A program made the position numbers and the translations under genes. From positions 124,001 to 188,000 of the forward strand of contig NZ_JACHTE010000004.1 in the NCBI RefSeq assembly GCF_014145395.1: 64,000 nucleotides of DNA. The letters run 5' to 3'. Source of the DNA: Marilutibacter penaei (GTDB lineage Bacteria > Pseudomonadota > Gammaproteobacteria > Xanthomonadales > Xanthomonadaceae). Position 1 is the first letter of the stretch, and every line of letters starts with the position of its first letter. Below the pieces are notes generated by a model, which saw only the letters and a program-made list of their open reading frames with translations, was not told the DNA's origin and made no database searches. Below are positions 54,552-62,971 of this stretch, one piece after another.

Positions 54552-55667
54552 CTATCCCGCGGCGATGCGGAGGACGTCGTCCAGCATGCCGGCCGCCGTG
54601 ACGCCGGCACCCGCGCCAGGCCCCTGGATGACCAGGGGTTGCTCGTCGTAGCGATCCGACCAGATGGCCACCTTGTTGTCGGTTCCGGCCCCACCCGCGA
54701 GGGGATGGTCCGCGGGCAGCGATTCCAGGCCGACGCGTGCGGCACCATCCTCCAGGCGCGCCACGAACCGCAGCTTTTCGCCGTTCTTGTAGGCCGCGGC
54801 AAACCGCTCGCGCAACGGCACATCCAGTTGCGGGAGGGCCGCATCCACGTCCGAGCGGCCCAGCGCTGCCATGGCATCAGGAACCAGCGACGTCACCCGC
54901 ACCGTATCCTGCTCGAGCTCGAAACCGGCCGCGCGCGCCAGGATCAGCAACTTGCGGCGCACGTCCTCCCCCGACAGATCCTCCCGCGGGTCCGGCTCGG
55001 TGAAGCCCGCATCGCGCGCCTGCCGCACGAAGCCCGAGAACGGACGCAGGCCATCGTAGTGATTGAACAACCATGCCAGCGAGCCCGACAACACACCGGC
55101 GATCGCAGTGACGCGATCGCCGCCGGCGCGCAACGCACGGATCGAACGCAGCAGCGGCAGGCCCGCGCCGACGGTCGCCGAGTCGCCGTACTCCGTTTGG
55201 CCGGCGGCGCACGCGGTTTCCACGGCGCGCCAGGCCGCCAACCCGGTACCCCGCGCCAGCTTGCAGGCGGTCACCACATGGAGGCCGTCCTGGAGCCAGT
55301 CGGCGTGACGGGCGGCAACCTCGGCACTGGCGGTGGCATCGATGACGATCCTGCGTCCCGACCCGCCCAGCCGGCCCGCGACATCGTCGAGACGGCTTGG
55401 ACAGGGGCTGGCCGCCAGCGCGTCGGCCACCTGCCGGAGCGCGACGCCGCCGGGGCGGCTGATGGACCGGCGCGAATTGGCCACGTGGGCCAACGTCAGG
55501 CCTTCCGCGAAACCGGTCGACTGCCAGGCCGACAACCGCTCGAGCACCGCGCTCCCCACCGTTCCCGTGCCCAGGAGGGCCAGATGGACCGCGGGAGCCT
55601 CGACCGCCGCGGACCCTCGGGCCCGCGCCGGCGACGCATGCAGGGCCTCGGCCACCGATGCGCTCAT
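54552..55667 (-). CDS. hom: Homoserine dehydrogenase (monofunctional)
   Basis: Reduces aspartate semialdehyde to homoserine, the substrate for MetX. The 371 residues begin the Rossmann fold at LALLGTGTVGSAVLERL. The catalytic region is ITAIAGVLSGSLAWLFN-like (visible as TAIAGVLSGSLAWLFNHY), with GFTEPDPREDLSGEDVRRKLLILAR and the catalytic Lys/Asp segment. There is no aspartokinase and no C-terminal ACT domain, so it is the ThrA/MetL-type dehydrogenase domain alone. The start overlaps the metB stop (ATGA at 55667). Confidence 0.93.
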   Translation of the reverse strand: MSASVAEALHASPARARGSAAVEAPAVHLALLGTGTVGSAVLERLSAWQSTGFAEGLTLAHVANSRRSISRPGGVALRQVADALAASPCPSRLDDVAGRLGGSGRRIVIDATASAEVAARHADWLQDGLHVVTACKLARGTGLAAWRAVETACAAGQTEYGDSATVGAGLPLLRSIRALRAGGDRVTAIAGVLSGSLAWLFNHYDGLRPFSGFVRQARDAGFTEPDPREDLSGEDVRRKLLILARAAGFELEQDTVRVTSLVPDAMAALGRSDVDAALPQLDVPLRERFAAAYKNGEKLRFVARLEDGAARVGLESLPADHPLAGGAGTDNKVAIWSDRYDEQPLVIQGPGAGAGVTAAGMLDDVLRIAAG

Positions 55668-56872
55668 TGCGCCACGCGCTCGCCTTTCACCGCCGCTGCA
55701 TTGCCCTCGACCGCCGCCAGCGCACGATCCAGCGCGGCGCCGATGTCGGCGAGCAGGTCGTCCGCATGTTCGATGCCGACCGACAAGCGCAGCAGCCCGT
55801 CGCCGATGCCCGCGGCGGCACGCGCCTCGGGGCTCATCGCCGCGTGCGTCATGGTCGCCGGGTGCGCGACCAGGCTCTCCACGCCGCCCAGCGACTCGGC
55901 CAGCGTGAACGACTCCAGGCCATCGACGAAGGCACGCACGGCTGCCTCGCCGCCCCTGATGTCCACGCTCAGCATGGCGCCGAAACCTTTCTGCTGCCGC
56001 GCGGCCAGGGCATGGCCCGGATGCTCGGGGCGGCCGGGATAGTGGATGGCCTCGACCGCCGGATGCGATTCCAGCAGTTCCACCAGCGCCAGCGTGTTCT
56101 CCTGGTGCACGCGCAGCCGCGCATCGAGCGTACGCAGGCCGCGCAGGGTCAGGAAGCTGTCGAACGGCGACCCGGTCAGGCCCAGGCAGTTGCCCCACCA
56201 CGCCAGTTGCCCGCCCAGCGCCGCGTCGCGTGCGATCACCGCACCGCCGACCACGTCGCTGTGTCCGTTGATGTACTTCGTCGTGGAATGCACCACCACG
56301 TCGGCGCCGAACTCGATCGGTCGCTGCAGCACCGGCGAGAGGAAGGTGTTGTCGACGACCGCCAGCGCGCCGTTGGCCTGCGCCGCTTCGATCACGAAGC
56401 GCAGGTCGGTCACCCGCAGCAGCGGATTCGAAGGGGTCTCGATCCAGACGACAGCGGGCTTGGCGGACAGCGCGTCGGCCAGCGCGCGCGGGTCCGTCAG
56501 GTCGACCGTCAGCAGGTTGAAGGCGCCCTTGGCGGCCAGCGCGTTGAACAGGCGCCAGCTCCCGCCGTAGGCATCATGGGGGACCACGAGGGTGTCGCCC
56601 GGCTTCAGGCACGCATGCAGGACCAAGGTGATCGCGCCCATGCCGGTCGCGGTGACGACGGCGCTGTCGCCCCCCTCCAGCTCGGCCAGCGCTTCGGCCA
56701 GCAGGTCGCGGGTCGGGTTGCCGCTGCGGGTGTAGTCGTACGTGCGCTTGTTGTTGAATCCGGCGAAGCTGAAATTCGACGACAGGACGATCGGCGGCGT
56801 GACGGCGCCATAGGCGGTGTCACGATCGATGCCGGCACGGACGGCGGCGGTGGTCGGGCGACGGGTGCTCAT
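55664..56872 (-). CDS. metB: Cystathionine gamma-synthase family PLP enzyme
   Basis: A 402-residue Cys/Met metabolism PLP enzyme. PLP contacts YDYTRSGNPTRD, the Schiff-base Lys in VVHSTTKYINGHSDVVGG, and the C-terminal LRLSVGIEHADDLLADI are clear. In this operon, between an O-acylhomoserine-forming enzyme and homoserine dehydrogenase, cystathionine gamma-synthase is the most likely activity; a direct sulfhydrylase cannot be excluded from sequence alone. Starts at 56872 (MSTRRP) or 56896 are possible. Confidence 0.9.
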   Translation of the reverse strand: MSTRRPTTAAVRAGIDRDTAYGAVTPPIVLSSNFSFAGFNNKRTYDYTRSGNPTRDLLAEALAELEGGDSAVVTATGMGAITLVLHACLKPGDTLVVPHDAYGGSWRLFNALAAKGAFNLLTVDLTDPRALADALSAKPAVVWIETPSNPLLRVTDLRFVIEAAQANGALAVVDNTFLSPVLQRPIEFGADVVVHSTTKYINGHSDVVGGAVIARDAALGGQLAWWGNCLGLTGSPFDSFLTLRGLRTLDARLRVHQENTLALVELLESHPAVEAIHYPGRPEHPGHALAARQQKGFGAMLSVDIRGGEAAVRAFVDGLESFTLAESLGGVESLVAHPATMTHAAMSPEARAAAGIGDGLLRLSVGIEHADDLLADIGAALDRALAAVEGNAAAVKGERVAQ

Positions 56873-56885
56873 GCGGCGGAATTCC

Positions 56886-57941
56886 TCAACAGGCATTTCG
56901 AATGGGGGACTGGAGCGCGGCGTGAAGGATCGCGGCGATGTCCGCGTCCTCCTTCAGGAAGGCATCGTGGCCGTACGGCGAGCGCAACACCCGAAGGTGG
57001 CTTTCGCCCGCCAGCCGCTCGACCAGCGCGAACGCATCGGCGAGCGGCACCAGCCGGTCCTCCTCGATCGCGACCACGGTGGTCGGCACCCGGACCGCGG
57101 CGGGGTCGACGGATTGCAGGTCGATGGACTCGGAGAGGCGCAGGTAGGCCGTCGGCGAGCTGCGGCCGATGAACCGGGCCGCGCAATGGTCGAGGTAATC
57201 CTCGGCACCGACGCGGACGCGGCCGTCCACCACGCGGGCGGGCGGGAAGCGCGCGTCGAACTCGTCCGGGGTGCGATAGCTGAGGATGGCGAACTGGCGC
57301 GCCAGTCCGAGGCCGTGCGCTTCACCGCACTGCAGCGCGCCGAGCTCCACCGCACGCCGCTGCAGCGCGCGCCACGCACTGGCATAGGGATGGGCACGAT
57401 GGAAGCCGCTGATCGCGACCAGCCTGTCCACGCGCTCGCCATGCAGGGCGGCGAACTGCAGGCCGACCATCGCGCCGTACGAACACCCGACGAATGCCGC
57501 GATCCGCTCGATGCCCAGGGCCGTCAGCAACAGCGCGATCGCGTCCGCCTGGTCGGCCGGATCCAGCGGTGCGTCGAGGGTGCCGTCCGCGCCCAGCCAG
57601 TCGAAGGACACGATGCGACAGCAGGCCGGGTCCAGGGCGCGGCCGGGCCCGACCTGTTCCGTCCACCACCCCGGCTCGGGGAACGCTTCGCTGGCGGCCA
57701 CATGCCGGGTGGCGGAAATGCCACCGCACACGAACAGCGCGGGCAGGTGGGCGGCGCCCTGCACCTCGTAACGCAACGTGAGTTCACGGCGTCCGGCGTG
57801 CCTCAGGTCGAGCACCACCGTCCGCTCGCCTCGCAGCGCGAGGGTCGGGGCGGAAGAGACGCTGGACGCGGCGTCCGCCAGGCAGGCCGCGGCTTCGGCC
57901 GGATCGGCCTGGAGGGCATTGGAACTGTGTACGAGGCTCAT
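56886..57941 (-). CDS. metX: MetX-family homoserine O-acyltransferase
   Basis: A 351-residue alpha/beta-hydrolase that activates homoserine for methionine synthesis. The nucleophile Ser is in FVGCSYGAMVGLQFA, the catalytic Asp region in IEEDRLVPLADAF and the His in SPYGHDAFLKE. The GCSYGAM form of the elbow differs from the GGSLGGM of classical acetyltransferases; members of this group include succinyltransferases, so acyl specificity is open. The ATG at 57941 is within ATGA formed with a leader frame; an in-frame ATG at 57950 is possible. First gene of metX-metB-hom under the SAM-I riboswitch. Confidence 0.88.
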   Translation of the reverse strand: MSLVHSSNALQADPAEAAACLADAASSVSSAPTLALRGERTVVLDLRHAGRRELTLRYEVQGAAHLPALFVCGGISATRHVAASEAFPEPGWWTEQVGPGRALDPACCRIVSFDWLGADGTLDAPLDPADQADAIALLLTALGIERIAAFVGCSYGAMVGLQFAALHGERVDRLVAISGFHRAHPYASAWRALQRRAVELGALQCGEAHGLGLARQFAILSYRTPDEFDARFPPARVVDGRVRVGAEDYLDHCAARFIGRSSPTAYLRLSESIDLQSVDPAAVRVPTTVVAIEEDRLVPLADAFALVERLAGESHLRVLRSPYGHDAFLKEDADIAAILHAALQSPIRNAC

Positions 57942-58018
57942 GGCGGGCATCCGGTATGACGGGGCCATCGAGCCAGACGGGCGGCATGCACGGACTCGCC
58001 GGCATACAGCACGACCAT
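57938..58018 (-). CDS. Possible 26-residue leader frame ending at the metX start
   Basis: An ATG at 58018 opens a 26-codon frame whose TGA overlaps the metX ATG (ATGA). The product would begin MVVLYAGESVHAAR. Its ribosome-binding site is poor (GGAAG directly against the ATG), so translation is doubtful. If translated, it would couple ribosome arrival at metX to the riboswitch leader. It has no methionine-rich or otherwise attenuator-like composition. Confidence 0.22.
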   Translation of the reverse strand: MVVLYAGESVHAARLARWPRHTGCPP

Positions 58019-58029
58019 CTTCCGGCGAA

Positions 58030-58052
58030 CGAGGGATGCGGACATCGCCTCG
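58030..58052 (-). promoter_or_regulatory. Hairpin competing with riboswitch stem P1
   Basis: The 3' strand of P1 (CGATG, 58047-58043) is also part of a second helix: CGAGG-c-GATG pairs with CATC-CCTCG across the loop TCCG, nine base pairs with one bulged C. P1 and this helix cannot form together, which is the expected logic of an expression platform. No T-run follows, so it is not an intrinsic terminator by itself. Confidence 0.55.
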
Positions 58053-58141
58053 AATCACCGCAGGAATTGGCACCTTGCGCAGGCAGTGACTGCGACGGTT
58101 GCCCCGGCTTCAAAGGGCCTGTCCCTCTGCCGGTCTCGATG
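58043..58141 (-). promoter_or_regulatory. SAM-I (S-box) riboswitch upstream of metX-metB-hom
   Basis: The minus strand shows the S-box core in order: P1 5' strand CATCG (58141-58137), P2 CCGGC with GAGGGA (58133-58122), GGCCC, TGAAGCCGG (P2 3' strand), GGGGCAACC (58105-58097), a P3 arm (GCAG/CTGC), then AAGGTGCCAATTCC (58076-58063) and P4 to the P1 3' strand CGATG (58047-58043). These are the conserved SAM-binding and kink-turn elements of the family. It sits about 100 nt before a methionine biosynthesis operon, as expected for SAM feedback. Confidence 0.93.
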
Positions 58142-58151
58142 GATTGGGGGC

Positions 58152-58180
58152 AGTCTGCCCGCGCCCGACCTGGATGTCAA
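58152..58180 (-). promoter_or_regulatory. Promoter of the SAM-I riboswitch / met operon
   Basis: Perfect TTGACA (58180-58175), 17-bp spacer, CAGACT (58157-58152). Initiation 7-8 nt downstream would begin the RNA a few bases before the riboswitch P1 stem, which fits well. Confidence 0.6.
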
Positions 58181-58233
58181 TCGCTTCATTGCGATAAAGG
58201 GATTGATTGAATGGCGGCTCCCGCCACCGCGGG

Positions 58234-58264
58234 GTGACACATGTTCCGCGTTCAGGCCTACACT
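58234..58264 (+). promoter_or_regulatory. Candidate promoter of the propeller lipoprotein
   Basis: GTGACA (58234-58239), 19-bp spacer, TACACT (58259-58264), ending 8 nt before the ATG at 58273. It implies a leaderless or nearly leaderless mRNA, divergent from the met promoter. Confidence 0.42.
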
Positions 58265-58272
58265 TGCGATGG

Positions 58273-59391
58273 ATGAACATGCGTCCACTGCTGCCCCCCA
58301 CCTGCGCCCTCCTGCTTCTCGCCGCCTGTACCGGCGGTCCGGGGCTGCGCGAGACCTCCAGCAACAGCCGCGCGGATGTCGCGACGCAGGCGCCGCGCCC
58401 GGCGCTGGTCGTACCGGAGGCCTTCGTGTCCGACCCGACGACCGGGGCCGAACTGGACTCGCTCGCGACCTGGCCCACCCCGGATGGCGGCACCTGGCTG
58501 GTCGCCACCGCGAAGGCCAGCCACCAACTGCATGTGTTCGACGCCGACACCGGACGTCCGCTACGCCGCCTGGGCGGCGAGGGGGCGGCGCCCGGACAGT
58601 TCAACCGACCCAACGGCATCGCCGTGATGGGCGACGTGGCCTTCGTCGTGGAGCGCGACAACCATCGCGTGCAGGCCCTGCGCATGCCGGATTTCGAACC
58701 CCTGGGCCTGTTCGGGGCGGACGAGTTGCGAAGCCCGTACGGCATCTGGCTGCACGAGACCGCGCCCTATGCCTACGATGCCTACGTCACCGACAGTTTC
58801 ATGTACGGAGACGACTACTCGCAGGTGCCTGACTGGAACGAACTGGCCGAGCGGGTCAAGCGTTTCCATGTCGAGTTCGATGCCGATGGGCAGGTCCAGG
58901 CCACCTTCCAGGGCAGCTTCGGCGACACCCATCCCGATACCGCATTGCGCATGGTCGAGTCCCTGGCCGGGGATGCCGCCCACGACCGCCTCCTGATCGC
59001 CGACGAAGACCGTCGCCACGTCTCCACGCTGCGCGACTATGCCCTGTCGGGACGCTTCACCGGGCGCAGCCTGCCCGACAAGACCTTTGGCGCCGAAGCC
59101 GAGGGCGTGGCGCTGTGGAACTGCCGCGACGGCCAGGGCTACTGGGTCGCGGTGGACCAGCTCGCGCCGCTCACCCAGTTCCACCTCTTCGATCGCATCA
59201 GCCTGGCGTATCGCGGCACCTTCCAGGGCGAGACCACCTCCTATACCGACGGCATCACGCTGAATGCGGCGCCGAGCCGGGCGTTCAGCGGGGGCGCCCT
59301 CTATGCGGTGCATGACGACCAGGCGATCACCGCCTTCGACCTTCGCGAAGTCGCACGGGTGCTCGGGCTGGAGCACAATTGCACCGACTGA
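58273..59391 (+). CDS. Beta-propeller lipoprotein (NHL / phytase-like)
   Basis: A 372-residue predicted lipoprotein (lipobox LLLLAACTGG, Cys near residue 20). The body has repeated propeller blades, including NHL-like GQFNRPNGIAVMGDVAFVVERDNHRVQAL and a C-terminal stretch EGVALWNCRDGQGYWVAVDQ, FHLFDRISLAYRGTFQG, TDGITL that resembles the last blades of beta-propeller phytases. Whether the Ca2+/phosphate residues of phytase are kept cannot be judged by eye. It is 25 nt before the M23 peptidase gene. Activity uncertain. Confidence 0.7.
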   Translation: MNMRPLLPPTCALLLLAACTGGPGLRETSSNSRADVATQAPRPALVVPEAFVSDPTTGAELDSLATWPTPDGGTWLVATAKASHQLHVFDADTGRPLRRLGGEGAAPGQFNRPNGIAVMGDVAFVVERDNHRVQALRMPDFEPLGLFGADELRSPYGIWLHETAPYAYDAYVTDSFMYGDDYSQVPDWNELAERVKRFHVEFDADGQVQATFQGSFGDTHPDTALRMVESLAGDAAHDRLLIADEDRRHVSTLRDYALSGRFTGRSLPDKTFGAEAEGVALWNCRDGQGYWVAVDQLAPLTQFHLFDRISLAYRGTFQGETTSYTDGITLNAAPSRAFSGGALYAVHDDQAITAFDLREVARVLGLEHNCTD

Positions 59392-59416
59392 ACACCGTGC
59401 GCCGCCGAGGGCCGCG

Positions 59417-60331
59417 ATGACCCCGTCCCTGCTCGTTCCGTTGCGCATCGCGTGCCTGGCCGGCGCCGTCGGGCTGATGGCGGCGGGCAGCGTGCAGGCG
59501 GGCAAGGTCTATCGCTGGACCGATGCCGACGGCGTCACCCACTACGGCGACCACCAGCCGCAGGCGCCGACGTCCCCGGTGACCGAACTGGCCACGACCA
59601 ACGAGGTCGACGCGGTTGCGCGCTTGCGGGTGGAGAACGAGGCCGGGCGCACCCTGGCCTGGGTCGACAACCGGCTGGCCGGCCCGATCGAGGTCAGCGT
59701 CACCGCCAGCGGTCTTGCCGTGCCGCCCGCCCGCGCCACGGTGCCGGCCCATGGCAGCGCGCTGGTGTCCGTGCTCGAGGCGGCCCCGCCCGGACAGTCG
59801 CCCCATTACGAACTGCGCGTGGACCGCGTGGTTCCCGGCGATCCCCGGGCCCGCCCGGCCGACGTGGAGTACCGGCTGCCACTGGACATGCCGGAGCTGG
59901 ACATCCAGCAGGGATTCGGGGGCGCGTTCAGCCACGGCGACAGGGAGAACCGCCACGCGATCGACTTCGGTGCGCCGATCGGCACGCCGGTGCTGGCGGC
60001 GCGGGACGGCGTGGTCATGCGCACCGAAGGCGGATTCGACCAGGCCGGCCTGGACCCGGACCAGTACCTCGAGCGGGCCAATTTCATCCGCATCCTGCAC
60101 GACGACGGCAGCATGGCGCTGTACGCCCACCTGGCCGAGGGCGGCGTGCACGTGCGCGTGGGCCAGCGCGTGCAGGCCGGCCAGCGGATCGGCCTGTCCG
60201 GCAATACGGGGTACACCACCGGCCCCCACCTGCACTTCGTGGTCCAGGCGAACCGGGGCATGCGCCTGGAGTCCCTGCCGATCCGCCTGCGCGGCCCTGG
60301 CGGCGTGGTGCAGTTCGCCCTGCCCCGCTGA
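59417..60331 (+). CDS. M23 family metallopeptidase with DUF4124 N-domain
   Basis: A 304-residue secreted or periplasmic peptidoglycan hydrolase. Signal peptide (LAGAVGLMAAGSVQA), a short DUF4124-like segment (KVYRWTDADGVTHYGD), a beta-rich middle, then the LytM/M23 domain with zinc ligands in RHAIDFGAPIGTPV (His and Asp) and GPHLHFVVQ (HxH), plus MALYAHLAEGG. All four catalytic positions are present, so an active endopeptidase is expected rather than an EnvC/NlpD-type activator. Confidence 0.9.
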   Translation: MTPSLLVPLRIACLAGAVGLMAAGSVQAGKVYRWTDADGVTHYGDHQPQAPTSPVTELATTNEVDAVARLRVENEAGRTLAWVDNRLAGPIEVSVTASGLAVPPARATVPAHGSALVSVLEAAPPGQSPHYELRVDRVVPGDPRARPADVEYRLPLDMPELDIQQGFGGAFSHGDRENRHAIDFGAPIGTPVLAARDGVVMRTEGGFDQAGLDPDQYLERANFIRILHDDGSMALYAHLAEGGVHVRVGQRVQAGQRIGLSGNTGYTTGPHLHFVVQANRGMRLESLPIRLRGPGGVVQFALPR

Positions 60332-60361
60332 GCGCCGGACCCGGCCCGACGCCAGCCTCTA

Positions 60362-60367
60362 TATAAT
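60362..60367 (+). promoter_or_regulatory. Consensus -10 upstream of prfC
   Basis: A perfect TATAAT lies 45 nt before the prfC start at 60413 in the short gap after the peptidase gene. No clear -35 at 17 bp. Confidence 0.5.
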
Positions 60368-60412
60368 GTCGCGCCCCTTTCAATGCCCCGGCGCGCCGAG
60401 CGCCCCGCCCGC

Positions 60413-62017
60413 ATGTCCGACGTCTCGCTCGAAGCCGCCCGCCGCCGCACGTTCGCGATCATCTCGCATCCCGACGCCGGCAAGACCACGCTGACCGAAA
60501 AGCTGCTGCTGTTCGGCGGTGCCATCCAGATGGCCGGCTCGGTCAAGGGACGCAAGGCCGCGCGCCACGCGACCTCCGACTGGATGGCACTGGAGAAGGA
60601 GCGCGGCATCTCGGTCACGTCCTCGGTCATGCAGTTCCCGTACCAGGACCGAATCGTCAACCTGCTCGACACCCCGGGCCACGCGGACTTCGGCGAGGAC
60701 ACCTACCGCGTGCTGACCGCGGTCGACTCGGCGCTGATGGTGATCGACGTCGCCAAGGGCGTCGAGGAACGCACGATCAAGCTGATGGAGGTCTGCCGGC
60801 TGCGCGACACGCCGATCATGACCTTCATCAACAAGCTCGACCGCGAGGGCAAGGACCCGATCGAACTGCTGGACGAGGTCGAACAGGTCCTGGGCATCCA
60901 GTGCGCCCCGATCACCTGGCCGATCGGCATGGGCAAGCGCCTGAAGGGCGTCGTCCACCTGGTCACCGGCGAGGTCCACCTGTACGAGCAGGGGCGCAAC
61001 TTCACCCGCCAGGACTCGACCATCTTCGCGTCCATCGACGACCCGGCGCTGGAAGCGCGTATCGGTGCCGACGTGCTGGCCGACCTGAAGGACGAGCTCG
61101 AACTGGTCGAAGGCGCCTCGCACCCGTTCGACCTCGGCAAGTACCTGGCCGGCGAACTGACCCCGGTGTTCTTCGGTTCGGCCGTGAACAACTTCGGCGT
61201 GCAGCTGCTGCTCGACTTCTTCGTCGAGCATGCGCCTTCGCCGAAGCCGCGCGAGACCACCACCCGCGAGGTCGGCGCGACCGAAACGAAGCTGTCCGGC
61301 TTCGTCTTCAAGATCCAGGCCAACATGGACCCGCAGCACCGTGACCGCGTGGCGTTCATGCGGATCTGCTCGGGCAAGTTCAGCGCCGGCATGAAGGCCT
61401 TCCACGTGCGCAGCGGCAAGGAGATGAAGCTCGCCAACGCGCTGACCTTCATGGCCAGCGACCGCGAGATCGCCGAGGACGCCTGGCCCGGCGACGTCAT
61501 CGGCATCCACAACCACGGCACGATCTCGATCGGCGACACCTTCACCGAGGGCGAGAAGATCGCGTTCACCGGCATCCCCAACTTCGCGCCGGAGCTGTTC
61601 CGTCGCGCGCGCCTGCGCGACCCGCTCAAGCTGAAGCAGCTGCAGAAGGGCCTGGCCCAGCTGTCCGAGGAAGGCGCCACCCAGTTCTTCCGCCCGTTGA
61701 TGAGCAACGACCTCATCCTGGGCGCGGTCGGCGTGCTGCAGTTCGATGTCGTCGCTTACCGGCTGAAGGACGAGTATGGCGTCGAGGCGACGTTCGAACC
61801 GGTCACCGTCGCGACGGCACGCTGGATCCGCTGCGGTGACGACAGGAAGCTGGAGCAGTTCCGCGACAAGAACGCGATGAACCTGGCGCTCGATGCGGCC
61901 GGCGAACTGGTCTACCTCGCGCCGACCCGGGTCAACCTGCAGCTGGCGCAGGAGCGCGCACCCGACGTGGAGTTCCTCGCCACCCGAGAGCACGCGCACG
62001 CGGTGGCGGTCGACTGA
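60413..62017 (+). CDS. prfC: PrfC, peptide chain release factor 3
   Basis: GTPase that recycles RF1/RF2 from the ribosome after termination. The start at 60413 gives [23 protein letters not shown] and 534 residues (E. coli 529). G1 [10 protein letters not shown]2/switch [11 protein letters not shown]3 [11 protein letters not shown]4 FINKLDREG, and the EF-G-like domains II/III are complete. An ATG ten codons upstream (60383) is less likely. Confidence 0.96.
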   Translation: MSDVSLEAARRRTFAIISHPDAGKTTLTEKLLLFGGAIQMAGSVKGRKAARHATSDWMALEKERGISVTSSVMQFPYQDRIVNLLDTPGHADFGEDTYRVLTAVDSALMVIDVAKGVEERTIKLMEVCRLRDTPIMTFINKLDREGKDPIELLDEVEQVLGIQCAPITWPIGMGKRLKGVVHLVTGEVHLYEQGRNFTRQDSTIFASIDDPALEARIGADVLADLKDELELVEGASHPFDLGKYLAGELTPVFFGSAVNNFGVQLLLDFFVEHAPSPKPRETTTREVGATETKLSGFVFKIQANMDPQHRDRVAFMRICSGKFSAGMKAFHVRSGKEMKLANALTFMASDREIAEDAWPGDVIGIHNHGTISIGDTFTEGEKIAFTGIPNFAPELFRRARLRDPLKLKQLQKGLAQLSEEGATQFFRPLMSNDLILGAVGVLQFDVVAYRLKDEYGVEATFEPVTVATARWIRCGDDRKLEQFRDKNAMNLALDAAGELVYLAPTRVNLQLAQERAPDVEFLATREHAHAVAVD

Positions 62018-62170
62018 CCCCGCCGCGCCTGCGTCAGGCACCGGCTTCCACCAGGTGCATCCAGTCCGGCTCAGGCTGGTCGAGGTGTTTCGCTCCGTCG
62101 CGCGCGCCAAGCCTACCTGCGTACCGGGAAACGCGCGACGGGTTCACGCACACCATCCGGTCGCGCACGG

Positions 62171-62176
62171 TAGGAT
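62171..62176 (+). promoter_or_regulatory. Candidate -10 element 6 nt before the hemolysin III gene
   Basis: TAGGAT ends 6 nt before the ATG at 62183 with no Shine-Dalgarno sequence between them, the same geometry as aroK and algH. Confidence 0.4.
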
Positions 62177-62182
62177 GGCGGC

Positions 62183-62857
62183 ATGGACGCCCCCGGCCTG
62201 ACCACGCCCCCGCCGCATTCGGCCGCGCACCTGCGGGAGGAGCTCGCCAACGCGCTCACCCATGGCCTCGGCGCGGTGGCCGCGCTGGCGGGCGGTTCGG
62301 TCCTGATCACCCTCGCGGCGATCCACGGCGACGGTTGGCAATTGGCGGGCGCGATCGTGTTCGGCCTGTGCCTGTTGCTGCTGTACGTCGCGTCCACGCT
62401 CTACCACGCCATCCAGCACCCCACCGCGAAAGCGCGGCTGAAGGTGTTCGACCACTGCGCGATCTACCTGCTGATCGCGGGCACGTATACGCCCTTCACC
62501 TTGATCGGCCTGCGCGGCCCCTGGGGCTGGGGCCTGTTCATCGCGATCTGGACCCTGGCGATCGCCGGCGTCGTGTTCAAGCTGATGTTCACCGGCCGCT
62601 TCAAGCTGTTGTCCACCGCGATCTACATCGCGATGGGCTGGCTGGTGCTGGTCGCCATCAAGCCCCTGCTCGGCGCGCTCGATGCATGGACGTTCGGCTG
62701 GCTGCTGGCCGGGGGCGTCTGCTACACCCTCGGGACCGTGTTCTACCACCGCCCCTCGCTGCCCTACTCGCATGCGATCTGGCACCTGTTCGTGGTGGCC
62801 GGCAGTGTCTGCCATTTCGTGGCGGTCACCGCGCAGGTCCTGCATACGGGCGACTAA
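62183..62857 (+). CDS. Hemolysin III family (PAQR-like) membrane protein
   Basis: A 224-residue protein with seven predicted transmembrane helices. The family signature is clear: ELANALTHGLGA, YVASTLYHAIQHPTAKARLKVFDHCAIYLLIAGTYTPF (here split as STLYHAIQHP and FDHCAIYLLIAGTYTPF), GGVCYTLGTVFYH and HAIWHLFVVAGSVCHFVAV, giving the conserved His/Asp metal-site residues of the CREST/PAQR group. The name is historical; the bacterial function is not established. Confidence 0.9.
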   Translation: MDAPGLTTPPPHSAAHLREELANALTHGLGAVAALAGGSVLITLAAIHGDGWQLAGAIVFGLCLLLLYVASTLYHAIQHPTAKARLKVFDHCAIYLLIAGTYTPFTLIGLRGPWGWGLFIAIWTLAIAGVVFKLMFTGRFKLLSTAIYIAMGWLVLVAIKPLLGALDAWTFGWLLAGGVCYTLGTVFYHRPSLPYSHAIWHLFVVAGSVCHFVAVTAQVLHTGD

Positions 62858-62971
62858 CCCCGGCCTGAACGCGGATCGCGGGATTCACTCCTGCTTGACC
62901 GGCACCGCGTGAGGGTGATCGCATCCCCACGCTGGATGGCACGCGATGCACCGGATGCCCGGGAGCCCCCG

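Larger units (their letters stand above)
57942..58272. other. 331-nt gap between metX and the propeller lipoprotein gene
   Basis: Holds back-to-back promoters (minus 58152-58180, plus 58234-58264), the SAM-I aptamer (58043-58141), a competing hairpin (58030-58052), a further 7-bp stem TCGCCGG/CCGGCGA (58022-58028 with 57996-58002) and the short leader frame. Longer open readings over this region on either strand are considered chance. Confidence 0.8.

Noticed and set aside
57784-58210. Small open frames on both strands over the metX leader
   Set aside because: They run across the SAM-I aptamer and show no protein-like composition; the riboswitch explains the conservation of this stretch.
62018-62182. 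Gene remnant between prfC and the hemolysin III gene
   Set aside because: No frame with recognisable motifs on either strand; only a short GCCTG/CAGGC stem and the candidate -10 were seen.
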